The notes: generated by a model not told the origin, from the letters alone. Shown: positions 1 to 6,564, counted from the first letter of the stretch. The stretch is 6,658 nucleotides of DNA from Bacteroidia bacterium (GCA_025356795.1 JANXRR010000596.1:1-6658); one strand, 5' to 3'. A program made the numbers and translations.

Positions 1-129
1 CCCTTGTGGATTAAAGGACTTGAACTCAATAATATTTGTCTCAATTCTTGAAGTCTTAAAGAATTGCTCGATGTCGTCAAACATTAATTTGTCCGAGTCT
101 TTACTTAATATTGATTTGATATAGTCCAT
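1..129 (-). CDS. N-terminal part of a probable Schlafen/AlbA_2-type ATP-binding protein (runs off left edge)
   Basis: An ATG at 129-127 on the minus strand opens 43 codons that continue without a stop through base 1, so only the N-terminus is in the window. It contains the segments MFDDIEQFFKTSRIETN and then IIEFKSFNPQG. The pattern 'E(S/T)..(I/L)EFK' after an acidic helix and a 'F(F)..(R)..E' stretch is typical of the start of AlbA_2 (Schlafen AAA-4) domains, found in putative ATP-binding or DNA-binding regulators and in some defence proteins. The decisive downstream motifs are outside the window, so the family call is a recognition of a short motif, not proof. There is no clear ribosome binding site, as is usual in Bacteroidota. 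The gene diverges from cca and is separated from it by a repeat-rich 690-bp spacer. It could equally be an unrelated hypothetical protein. Confidence 0.5.
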   Translation of the reverse strand, partial: MDYIKSILSKDSDKLMFDDIEQFFKTSRIETNIIEFKSFNPQG

Positions 130-295
130 AATCTGTCCAAAAAACAATGCCCCATAACATTAGTATACCTGCAACTTCGTTGCTAGGCTCACCCTGCTCC
201 CAAGCCTTACAAACCATACAGCACGTTGCCTTCATGTCCATAAAACAATGCTACCCATTCACGGTTAAATTTCCAAACTATTATTCTACTGCATT

Positions 296-530
296 CGGTT
301 CAGCCTAAAAGCAGCGCGTCTAGCCCCAACCGAACCCGGTTCATGCCAGATAACTGGTATATAGCCCCAACCGAACCCGATTCACGCCAGATACTCGGTA
401 TCTAGCCTCAACGGAGATCGGTTTAGCCTAAAAGCAGCGCATCTAGCCCCAACCGAGATCGGTTCAACCTAAAAGCAGCGCGTCTAGCCTCAACCGAACC
501 CAGTTCACACCAGATTCTCGGTAGTCTCGC
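296..530. repeat. 41-bp tandem repeat array, about 5.7 units with two alternating core types
   Basis: Units begin at 296, 337, 378, 419, 460 and 501, exactly 41 bp apart; the sixth decays after about 30 bp. Each joint between units is an imperfect palindrome, AACCG-N4-CGGTT, at 328-341, 369-382, 410-423, 451-464 and 492-505. The best is AACCGAGATCGGTT at 451-464. Between joints lie two kinds of core. Type 1 (units 1, 4, 5) carries GCCTAAAAGCAGCGC or a close variant. Type 2 (units 2, 3, 6) carries CCAGATA.CTGGTAT or CCAGATACTCGGTAT. The type 2 core of unit 3 is a perfect 6-bp hairpin (AGATAC, loop TCG, GTATCT, 389-403). A period of 41 is not a multiple of three and the region has no long frame, so it is non-coding. 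Confidence 0.9.
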
Positions 531-542
531 TTCGGTCTCTGC

Positions 543-616
543 GCCAATTGTAAATTGAATCATACGAAGCCAATTGCATACTTAGTATTATGAGTGTAAG
601 AATTGGCAATTGGCTT
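543..616. repeat. Nested inverted repeat with CCAATTG half-sites
   Basis: AAGCCAATTGC at 567-577 is the perfect reverse complement of GCAATTGGCTT at 606-616, leaving a 28-base loop that itself contains the small palindrome ATACT-T-AGTAT (578-588). An additional left-hand copy GCCAATTG lies at 543-550 and an additional right-hand AATTGGC at 601-607, so there are two half-sites on each side. It follows directly after the end of the 41-bp array. It could be a stem-loop in RNA, a protein-binding site or a remnant of a small non-autonomous element. There is no T-tract after it, so it is not a standard terminator. Confidence 0.7.
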
Positions 617-771
617 AGGATAAAGTTGGAAGGATTGTCTTAGTGTATTCTTAGCTAACCTTTGCTCTGCGGTTAGTTTTACAAAGAGAATCAAATGGCA
701 CTGTCTTCAAGCCATCATTTTTTGAGATTACAGTGTCTTCATAGACTTCCTAACTTATTCAACTAAACCCT

Positions 772-779
772 TAAATTTG
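772..779 (+). promoter_or_regulatory. Possible -7 box of the cca promoter (Bacteroidota type)
   Basis: TAAATTTG matches the TAnnTTTG -7 consensus of the primary sigma factor in Bacteroidota. It would place transcription start near 786 and give a leader of about 35 bases before the cca ATG. The expected TTG-type -33 element is not clear around 747-753, so this is a half-supported promoter only. Confidence 0.35.
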
Positions 780-820
780 CAGCCTTCAATTTTATACCAA
801 CTTTACCAGCACCCAATTCA

Positions 821-2236
821 ATGAATTTTGAGGCCGAACTGCACAAGAACACCATCTTTCAAACAGTGTCGGAAGTTGCTAAAAGTATTCAGGTAGAAGT
901 CTATGTGGTGGGAGGTTTCGTGCGCGATCTCATCTTAACCCGGCCTTGCAAGGATATTGATTTTGTTTGCTTGGGTAGCGGCATAGAGCTGGCCACTCGT
1001 GTGGCAGAGAAGCTGGGCAATCCGCAAGTAACAGTGTTCAAGAATTTTGGCACGGCTATGATAAAGGAAAGCGATTATGAGCTTGAGTTTGTAGGCGCAC
1101 GAAAGGAAAGCTACAGACAAGAATCGCGCAAGCCCATTGTTGAAGATGGTACGCTGCAAGAAGACCAACACAGGCGCGACTTTACCATCAATGCCATGGC
1201 CATAAGCTTGAACGCGGGTAGTTATGGCGAGTTGCTCGATCCGTTTCAGGGTGTGGATCATCTCAAAAAGAAAATGATTAAAACCCCGCTTGAGCCATCC
1301 ATTACTTTTTCTGATGACCCCTTGCGAATGATGCGCGCCATCCGGTTTGCCGCGCAGCTTAACTTTGATATAGAGCCCGATACGTTTGATGCCATCACCA
1401 AAAACACCGAGCGATTGAAGATCGTTTCCATGGAGCGCATTATCGTTGAACTCAACAAAATAATAATGGTGCCCAAGCCCTCGTACGGGTTCAAGCTGTT
1501 GTTCCATAGTGGTTTGCTCAAAGAGTTTTTCCCAGAAATGGTAGCATTATATGGCGTGGATTCAGTAGGCAACAATGCACACAAGGACAACTTCTTCCAT
1601 ACCCTTCAAGTGCTGGATAACGTATGCAAAATGTCTGATGACTTGTGGTTGCGTTGGGCTGCCATTCTGCACGACATAGCTAAGCCATTGACCAAGCGCT
1701 ACGAAGAAGGCCACGGCTTTACCTTTCACGGCCATGAAGATAAAGGCGGGCGCATGGTGCCGGGGTTGTTCAGGCGATTGAAGTTGCCAATGAATGATCA
1801 CATGCTATTTGTGCAAAAATTGGTGCGGCTGCATTTGCGGCCAATCTCATTGGTAAAAGAAGTAAGTGATTCCGCCATTAGGCGATTGTTGTTTGAAGCG
1901 GGCGATGATATAGATGCGCTGATGAAGCTATGCCGTGCCGATATCACCTCCAAAAACATGGAGAAAGTCACCAAGTTCTTGAAGAACTTTGAGCAGGTGG
2001 AAGCCAAGATGAAAGAGGTGGAGGCAAAGGACAGCATCCGTAATTTGCAACCGCCCGTTACCGGGGATGAGATCATCAATTTGTTCAACGTGCCGCCCGG
2101 CAGAGTGATCGGTGAAATCAAAGAACAGATTAAAGAAGCCATTTTGGACGGAAAAATTCGCAACAATAGGGAGGAGGCGTATCAATTAATGTTGGATATT
2201 GCAGCTGAAAAGGGACTGATTAAAAAACACGAATAA
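821..2236 (+). CDS. cca: CCA tRNA nucleotidyltransferase with HD domain (class II)
   Basis: This 471-residue protein adds or repairs the 3'-terminal CCA of tRNAs in the cytoplasm using CTP and ATP. The N-terminal nucleotidyltransferase head shows GGFVRD (31-36) and the metal-binding DID (Asp45 and Asp47). RRDFTINAMA (118-127) is the typical motif before the neck. DPLRMMRAIRFAAQL (166-180) and the SMERI segment (203-207) belong to the nucleotide-recognition and neck region. An HD-type phosphohydrolase domain follows, with His260, His284-Asp285 (LHDIAKP) and His303/His305 in FHGHED. The C-terminus has the usual TGDEII helix region and the NNREEA segment near the end. Length and domain order fit the HD-containing Bacteroidota form. 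The ATG is preceded by a possible -7 box, and the upstream spacer has no in-frame alternative I would prefer. The next gene starts 7 bp after the stop, suggesting cotranscription. A poly(A) polymerase annotation is possible by family similarity but less likely. Confidence 0.95.
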   Translation: MNFEAELHKNTIFQTVSEVAKSIQVEVYVVGGFVRDLILTRPCKDIDFVCLGSGIELATRVAEKLGNPQVTVFKNFGTAMIKESDYELEFVGARKESYRQESRKPIVEDGTLQEDQHRRDFTINAMAISLNAGSYGELLDPFQGVDHLKKKMIKTPLEPSITFSDDPLRMMRAIRFAAQLNFDIEPDTFDAITKNTERLKIVSMERIIVELNKIIMVPKPSYGFKLLFHSGLLKEFFPEMVALYGVDSVGNNAHKDNFFHTLQVLDNVCKMSDDLWLRWAAILHDIAKPLTKRYEEGHGFTFHGHEDKGGRMVPGLFRRLKLPMNDHMLFVQKLVRLHLRPISLVKEVSDSAIRRLLFEAGDDIDALMKLCRADITSKNMEKVTKFLKNFEQVEAKMKEVEAKDSIRNLQPPVTGDEIINLFNVPPGRVIGEIKEQIKEAILDGKIRNNREEAYQLMLDIAAEKGLIKKHE

Positions 2237-2243
2237 ATAACCT

Positions 2244-3011
2244 ATGAACAAGATTATTACTCTTCTATTATTAGTAGCTGCATTTTCAGTAACAGCCCAA
2301 AAGAAGAAAGGGAAAGATCAAAAACCGGCACCCGTTGAACAAAAGCCAACGGCAGCACCCGTTGATACAGTAAAAAAAGTACTACCAGCACCCCAGCAGC
2401 AAACAAATCCTTTAGTAGAACATTTTATTAGGAAATACCAATTGGCCACACGTTGGGGCGATGAGGCACAAGCAAGAGATGCACTCTATGATTTAATTGC
2501 TGAAAACGCGGTGAATGATTCTATTATCTACAACTTGGCTTTATCGTATTTTGATGCAAGGCAATATGCGCCTTCTTTGTTGGTAACCCGCGACCTATTA
2601 TCACAAAACCCTAAAAGCATTAACCTTTTAGAGCTGTCAGCTGCCAGCTACGAAGGTTTAGGGTTGAAAGAGAAGGCCCTGCCGAGCTACGAATCCATTT
2701 ACCTTTTAACAAGCAATGTGGGGGTGCTTTACAAGATGGCGGCTCTGCAATATGAAACAAAAAAATATCCCGAGGCACTTACCAACCTAGATATTATTTT
2801 AACAAAACCCGAAGCCCAGACGCTAAAGGCAGCGTTTAATGATGCTCAAGGCAAGTCCAAAGAATACATTCTTAAAGTGAGTGTTCTTAACTTAAAAGGC
2901 TTAATTATGCAGGAAACCGACAAGGTAGCTGCTAGAAAGCTTTACGCGGAAGCGTTGGCCATTGCTCCTGATTTTGTTCCTGCAAAAGAGAACTTAGCAA
3001 AACTGAAATAA
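2244..3011 (+). CDS. Exported tetratricopeptide-repeat protein
   Basis: The 255-residue protein starts with a lipid-free signal peptide: MNKII, a hydrophobic run LLLLVAAFSV, and a likely cleavage around TA-Q (residue 18 or 19). I see no lipobox cysteine. A lysine-, proline- and alanine-rich linker follows (about 20-55), including a short direct repeat in the DNA encoding APV(E/D). The remainder is helical with at least four TPR-like pairs: about 92-125 (YNLALSYFDARQYAPSL), 126-159 (LSAASYEGLGLKEKALPSYE), 160-190 (YKMAALQYETKKYPEALTNL) and 211-244 (LNLKGLIMQETDKVAARKLY, ending in APDF). TPRs mediate protein-protein contacts; the partner is unknown. It probably sits in the periplasm. It lies 7 bp behind cca and probably shares its transcript, although no functional link to tRNA maturation is apparent. 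No catalytic motif is visible. Confidence 0.85.
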   Translation: MNKIITLLLLVAAFSVTAQKKKGKDQKPAPVEQKPTAAPVDTVKKVLPAPQQQTNPLVEHFIRKYQLATRWGDEAQARDALYDLIAENAVNDSIIYNLALSYFDARQYAPSLLVTRDLLSQNPKSINLLELSAASYEGLGLKEKALPSYESIYLLTSNVGVLYKMAALQYETKKYPEALTNLDIILTKPEAQTLKAAFNDAQGKSKEYILKVSVLNLKGLIMQETDKVAARKLYAEALAIAPDFVPAKENLAKLK

Positions 3012-3015
3012 TGAA

Positions 3016-3126
3016 GGTTTCGACAAGCTCAGTCACAAGCTCAACCTGACAAGCTCAGTCACAAGCTCAACTTGAAAAGCTCAGCCACAAGCTCAATCTG
3101 ATAAGCTCAATCTGATAAGCTCAACC
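3016..3126. repeat. Short tandem array based on AAGCTCA, alternating 12- and 14-bp steps
   Basis: AAGCTCA occurs eight times, starting at 3025, 3037, 3051, 3063, 3077, 3089, 3103 and 3117. The steps are 12, 14, 12, 14, 12, 14 and 14 bp, so the higher-order unit is 26 bp: ACAAGCTCAGTC plus ACAAGCTCAACCTG, with later copies drifting to CAATCTGAT. The array begins within 15 bp of the TPR gene stop. Its first copy reads GGTTTCGACAAGCTCAGTC, which from memory resembles a dispersed intergenic repeat (its complement contains GAGCTTGTCGAAA) seen in many bacterial genomes; this was not searched. It shows no coding frame of note and no terminator hairpin. Confidence 0.9.
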
Positions 3127-3171
3127 TTACCATAATATTTAGTATAAATGCTCAATGTTCCCAATGTTTTA

Positions 3172-3179
3172 TAGTTTCG
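3172..3179 (+). promoter_or_regulatory. Weak -7-like box before the symporter gene
   Basis: TAGTTTCG differs from the Bacteroidota TAnnTTTG consensus at one position and would give a very short leader before the proposed TTG start at 3199. A direct repeat CAATGTT (3153-3159 and 3162-3168) lies just upstream, where a -33 element or operator might be. The evidence is thin. Confidence 0.2.
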
Positions 3180-3198
3180 TTTTTAGCTAAATACTTAC

Positions 3199-4590
3199 TT
3201 GCTACTCGTATTCATTATTGGTTATCTGCTCATTACTATCCTGATAGGATACATCGCTTCACGAAGGGTAAAAACCTCGGGCGATTTTTTATTGGCGGGA
3301 AGAAGTTTACCAATTATGCTCAGTTCAGCGGCACTTTTTGCGACTTGGTTTGGCTCTGAAACTGTATTTGGAGCGTCCTCAGAATTTTTAAAAGGTGGTT
3401 TGTATGGGGTAATTGAAGATCCTTTTGGTGCTGCCCTTTGCCTGTTGCTTTTTGGTATGTTCTTCGCGCGCAAGCTCTATACCATGAAGCTCTTAACATT
3501 GGGAGACTTCTTTAAAGTGCGCTTTGGAACTAAAACAGAATTAGTAGCCAGCATTTTTCTGGCACCTCCTTATGTTGGCTACATAGCCGCCCAACTCGTG
3601 GCCATGGGCTTAATCATGAATGTGGTAATAGGTATAGCGGTGTGGCAAGGTATAATTGCCAGTGCCGTAATTGTTACTTTCTATACTTACATAGGGGGCA
3701 TGTGGGCTATTTCGGTCACCGATTTTATTCAAAGCATAATCATTGTGATAGGCTTGATGTTACTTGCCGGTGTATTGGCTCAAGAGGCGGGTGGGGTTGT
3801 AAATGTGTTAAAAGAAGTGCCCCGCGAAAAATTCCGATTTCTGCCCCCCCTTGATTTTAAAGAGATTGTCAAATACTTTGCCGCTTGGTTTGTTCTGGGG
3901 CTTGGGTCCATTCCCTCGCAAGATGTGTTTCAGCGGGTAATGTCATCTGGTTCTGTTTCTACTGCCGTTCGCTCATGCTTTATTGCTGCTGCTCTTTATC
4001 TTTCAGTGGCTATGCTTCCCCTCTTTATCAGTCTCTGCGCTCAACATTTATACGCCAATCAAGTTGCAGGCAATACCCAATTGACCCTACCCAACATGGT
4101 GCTGGCGCATACAAGCATGCCAATACAGATTTTATTTTTCGGATCATTACTTTCGGCAATTATGAGTACCACAAGCTCCGCTATGTTAGCTCCCGCGGCT
4201 ATTTTTTCTGAGAACCTGGTCAAACCTATTGCGAAAGGCAAACTAAACGATGGGCAATTGCTGAAAGTAACCCGTATTTCTATTTTAGTTTTTAGCATTA
4301 TAGCTACTGTAATGGCATGCCTTCGATCAAATATCTACGAGCTGGTGGGCGAATCTTCCATATTAAGTTTAGTCTCACTTTTTGCCCCTCTTGCCTTTGG
4401 GTTGTATTGGAAAAGGGCAAGTTCAACTGGTGCTTTACTTTCAATGGTATCAGGAATCATAACTTGGATTATCTTTGAAGCCTTGAAAACCACGTGGCCT
4501 AGTTTAATCCCAGCTTTAATAGCAAGCATACTAGCAATGGTAGCTGGAAGCTTATTTTGGCCATTAAGAAAAGTGAATGATAAAGATTGA
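3199..4590 (+). CDS. Sodium:solute symporter (SSS family), substrate unknown, non-ATG start
   Basis: This is an inner-membrane secondary transporter that couples Na+ entry to solute uptake. The 463 residues contain about 12-13 hydrophobic segments (first at about 2-20, last at about 432-454). Family hallmarks are GDFLLAGRSLP (28-38), the ATWFGSETVFGAS stretch (48-60), the signature YIGGMWAISVTDFIQ (164-178) with Asp175, and the serine/threonine-rich LSAIMSTTSSAMLAPA (318-333), expected to contribute to the Na2 sodium site in this LeuT-fold family. Length is at the short end of the usual range. The substrate (sugar, amino acid, carboxylate or other) cannot be read from sequence. The frame closes upstream at TAG 3184-3186, and the only conventional initiator before the conserved first helix is TTG at 3199. 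The first in-frame ATG encodes residue 40, after the first helix and the GDFLLAGRSLP motif. The end overlaps the next gene by 14 bp. Confidence 0.88.
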   Translation: MLLVFIIGYLLITILIGYIASRRVKTSGDFLLAGRSLPIMLSSAALFATWFGSETVFGASSEFLKGGLYGVIEDPFGAALCLLLFGMFFARKLYTMKLLTLGDFFKVRFGTKTELVASIFLAPPYVGYIAAQLVAMGLIMNVVIGIAVWQGIIASAVIVTFYTYIGGMWAISVTDFIQSIIIVIGLMLLAGVLAQEAGGVVNVLKEVPREKFRFLPPLDFKEIVKYFAAWFVLGLGSIPSQDVFQRVMSSGSVSTAVRSCFIAAALYLSVAMLPLFISLCAQHLYANQVAGNTQLTLPNMVLAHTSMPIQILFFGSLLSAIMSTTSSAMLAPAAIFSENLVKPIAKGKLNDGQLLKVTRISILVFSIIATVMACLRSNIYELVGESSILSLVSLFAPLAFGLYWKRASSTGALLSMVSGIITWIIFEALKTTWPSLIPALIASILAMVAGSLFWPLRKVNDKD

Positions 4591-4996
4591 TATTAATAGA
4601 GTGAGTGACCAATTCCATTTGGAAGCCACCAATGAAAGCGGAAATACTTTGCATATGGATGCAAGCCCAGAGATAGGCGGCACAGGCAAAGGCATGCGCC
4701 CCATGCAATTGCTAATGGCTGCACTGGGCGGTTGCAGTTCGATTGATTTGATTTCCATTTTGAAAAAACAAAAGCAAGAGTTAAAAGACATTAACATTAC
4801 CGTTACCGGGAAACGCGAGAAAGATGCCGTGCCATCCTTATTTACCGATGCCCATATCCATTTCAAGTTATATGGCAATCTTGATAAAGCAAAAGTAGAG
4901 AAGGCCATAATCTTAGCTGTCGAAAAATATTGTTCGGTAGCAAAAACATTAGAGAAGTCAGCCAGAATTACACATAGTTTTGAAATACTTAAATAA
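4577..4996 (+). CDS. OsmC-family protein (YhfA-like)
   Basis: The 139-residue cytoplasmic protein has the OsmC/Ohr fold pattern: an N-terminal beta section (IDINRVSDQFHLEATNESGN), then GMRPMQLLMAALGGCSSIDLISIL (39-62) with Cys53 at the start of the central helix, and the second cysteine Cys119 in EKYCSVAKTL (116-125). These two cysteines are the residues used for peroxide reduction in characterised OsmC/Ohr proteins. The short length and the N-terminal MIKIDINR type resemble the YhfA-like subgroup, whose function is poorly defined, so I avoid calling it a peroxide reductase outright. The ATG lies inside the end of the symporter gene (14-bp overlap, different frame), which suggests translational coupling. 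metZ starts 11 bp after its stop. The three genes therefore probably form one transcript. Confidence 0.92.
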   Translation: MIKIDINRVSDQFHLEATNESGNTLHMDASPEIGGTGKGMRPMQLLMAALGGCSSIDLISILKKQKQELKDINITVTGKREKDAVPSLFTDAHIHFKLYGNLDKAKVEKAIILAVEKYCSVAKTLEKSARITHSFEILK

Positions 4997-5007
4997 TTGA
5001 ACAACAG

Positions 5008-6201
5008 ATGAAAAGCGAAGATAAATTTATAGGATACTCCGAAACAGATGCCATTCGCATACAGGCAGAAAGAAGCGATTTCCGTGAGCATTCCGTTCCG
5101 TTATATTTAACATCCAGTTTTGTTTTTGACGATGCCGAACAAGCCCGTGCGCTCTTTGCCGATGAGGCCCAAGGCAACATTTATACGCGCTTTTCAAACC
5201 CCAACACTTCGGAATTTATCCAAAAACTTTGCCTTCTTGAAGGAACAGAAGATGGCATTGCCACTGCTTCGGGCATGGCGGCAATGTACATTAGCATGGC
5301 TTCTTTATTGAAAACAGGAGATCATGTATTGGCTTCACGATCGGTGTTTGGATCTACCCATCAAATATTCAATGTGATCTTTCCGCGCGTTGGTATCAGC
5401 CATACATATGTAGATTTAAATTCACCCGAAACATGGGAGCAAAATATTTTGCTAAACACGAAAATGATTTTTGTGGAAACTCCCTCCAACCCAGCGCTCG
5501 ATATTATTGATTTAGAATGGTTAGGTAAGCTTGCGAACAAACATAAACTGATTCTGAATGTCGATAATTGCTTTGCTTCACCTTACTTACAAAATCCGGC
5601 CAGGTGGGGGGCGCATATCATTACTCACTCGGCTACCAAAGCTATTGACGGCCAAGGCCGTGTAATTGGTGGAGCGGTGCTGGGCACAAAAGAATTGATT
5701 AAGGAGGTGCGTTTTTTTTCACGACATACAGGTCCATCAATGTCGCCTTTCAATGCGTGGATACTCTCTAAGAGCCTGGAGACATTGGCAGTGCGCATGG
5801 AACGCCATTGCGCCAATGCTTTGCAACTCGCAACCTATTTAGAAAACCACAGCGAAGTAGTGAAAGTTAAATATCCTTTCTTGGTTTCACATCCGCAACA
5901 CGTGCTCGCCAAGAAACAAATGCGCCATGGAGGAAGCATTGTTACGTTTGAAATAAAGGGTGGAATTGATAGAGGTCGTGCATTCTTAAATTCATTGAAG
6001 ATGATTTCGCACTCTGCTAATTTAGGCGACACGCGTACTATTGCTACTCATCCTGCCTCTACAACCCATTCTAAATTAACTGAAGTGGAACGTGCCGCAG
6101 TGGGTATTACCGCAGGCTTAATCAGAATTTCGGTTGGGCTGGAAGAGATCAAGGATATTATCGCTGACATAGAACAAGCGATTGGTGTATCAAAATCTTA
6201 G
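5008..6201 (+). CDS. metZ: O-succinylhomoserine sulfhydrylase (PLP-dependent, Cys/Met metabolism)
   Basis: This 397-residue enzyme makes homocysteine from O-succinylhomoserine (possibly O-acetylhomoserine) and sulfide, the direct sulfhydrylation route to methionine in the cytoplasm. It is a fold-type I PLP enzyme: YTR at 59-61 (phosphate contacts from the partner subunit), SGMAAM (88-93), ETPSNP (157-162), VDNCFASPYLQNP (185-197) with the ring-nitrogen aspartate Asp186, and HSATKAIDGQGR (207-218) with the PLP-binding Lys211. Downstream, GPSMSPFNAW (242-251), LETLAVRM (257-264), NLGDTRTIATHPASTTH (338-354) and IRISVGLEE (372-380) are strong family matches. The DGQGR and SPFNAW signatures favour MetZ over cystathionine gamma-synthase or gamma-lyase. 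Length is normal, and the ATG stands 11 bp after the OsmC-like gene. The 3' end overlaps a leftward hydrolase remnant by 12 bp. Confidence 0.95.
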   Translation: MKSEDKFIGYSETDAIRIQAERSDFREHSVPLYLTSSFVFDDAEQARALFADEAQGNIYTRFSNPNTSEFIQKLCLLEGTEDGIATASGMAAMYISMASLLKTGDHVLASRSVFGSTHQIFNVIFPRVGISHTYVDLNSPETWEQNILLNTKMIFVETPSNPALDIIDLEWLGKLANKHKLILNVDNCFASPYLQNPARWGAHIITHSATKAIDGQGRVIGGAVLGTKELIKEVRFFSRHTGPSMSPFNAWILSKSLETLAVRMERHCANALQLATYLENHSEVVKVKYPFLVSHPQHVLAKKQMRHGGSIVTFEIKGGIDRGRAFLNSLKMISHSANLGDTRTIATHPASTTHSKLTEVERAAVGITAGLIRISVGLEEIKDIIADIEQAIGVSKS

Positions 6202-6564
6202 CGGCAATATCTTACTTTTAAAGAACTCAATGGCAAGCTGATTGATAAGTGTTGGCCTTTCATGGAACACAGCATGTGAGGTATTTGGCAAAATACAGAA
6301 TTGACTGTCTTTAATTAGTCGGTGCATTTCAATACCCTGTTCTAGCGTTACATCATCACGGTCGCCAAGCACTAACATTACTGGCACTTTAATACTTTTA
6401 AGTAGTATGGGTGAGAAGTATATTTTTTGACGCCACATTTTATTTAGGTCTGCCCTTAGCTTTCTCCAATCTCGTGGAGTAGGATAAAGACTTAGGTATT
6501 TTTTAATCTGATCGTTATGGGCAATGTACTGAAAAATAGTTGGTGACTTTGTTAGAATAAATCG
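6190..6564 (-). pseudogene. Truncated alpha/beta-hydrolase, C-terminal part only
   Basis: Reading leftward, an open frame of 124 codons ends at TGA (6192-6190). It contains a cap-domain-like stretch (YLSLYPTPRDWRKLRADLNKMW), then the classical C-terminal core of alpha/beta hydrolases: IKVPVMLVLGDRDDVT with the acidic catalytic region, and LPNTSHAVFHERP with the catalytic His, finishing in INQLAIEFF. The N-terminal half with the GxSxG nucleophile and oxyanion region is missing. Upstream the frame is closed by TAA (6567-6565), and the sequence beyond does not continue the fold in any minus-strand frame. No ATG, GTG or TTG lies in frame upstream of the ATG at 6438, and starting there would discard even the cap region. 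I therefore read it as a gene remnant cut near 6553-6567, although an 82-residue product from 6438 cannot be excluded. It converges on metZ with a 12-bp overlap. Confidence 0.75.

Larger units (their letters stand above)
130..820. other. Gene-free spacer of about 690 bp between divergent genes
   Basis: I see no credible coding frame here on either strand. From left to right it holds small hairpins at 171-183 (GCAAC, loop TTC, GTTGC) and 185-207 (AGGCT/AGCCT arms), a 41-bp tandem array (296 to about 530), a nested inverted repeat (543-616), weak inverted arms CTAACC/GGTTAG (655-660 and 671-676) followed by four T, and a -7-like box (772-779) ahead of cca. The repeat array is visibly richer in G+C than the AT-rich sequence around it. 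No tRNA or known riboswitch could be recognised by eye. Confidence 0.7.

Noticed and set aside
296..530. CRISPR-like array reading of the 41-bp repeats
   Set aside because: The supposed spacers are not unique: they fall into two recurring core types, and the conserved joint is short and varies in its loop. No cas gene is visible. It is a tandem repeat with two core variants.
160..530. Integron attC-like sites
   Set aside because: Small hairpins (171-183, 185-207) and CCCCAAC words prompted the idea, but there is no paired GTTRRRY/RYYYAAC core arrangement, no cassette genes between the sites and no integrase in the window.
651..680. Rho-independent terminator (CTAACC/GGTTAG arms then TTTT)
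   Set aside because: The stem is only six base pairs with a 10-base loop, it is AT-leaning, and there is no rightward gene upstream for it to terminate.
699..735. Inverted arms CACTGT/ACAGTG with a partly repeated CTTCA word
   Set aside because: Six-base arms 25 bases apart are expected by chance in a sequence of this length, and nothing nearby supports a function.
935..2185. Several leftward open frames of 79-190 codons inside cca
   Set aside because: They lie antisense to a gene with full family motifs and show no recognisable domain, so they are shadows of its codon usage.
3011..3049. Short rightward frame MKVSTSSVTSST beginning on the TPR stop codon
   Set aside because: It is made only of the AAGCTCA repeat and stops after 12 codons, so it is a by-product of the repeat.
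3843..3849. Run of seven C inside the symporter, considered as a phase-variation or frameshift site
   Set aside because: The frame is intact on both sides and the encoded residues (FLPPLDF) fit the family, so nothing shows slippage; a similar T run in metZ (5709-5718 region) is also in frame.
4564..5091. Leftward 175-codon frame across the OsmC-like gene
   Set aside because: It is antisense to a convincing OsmC protein and crosses the starts and ends of the real genes. Its hydrophobic look comes from complementing the coding strand.
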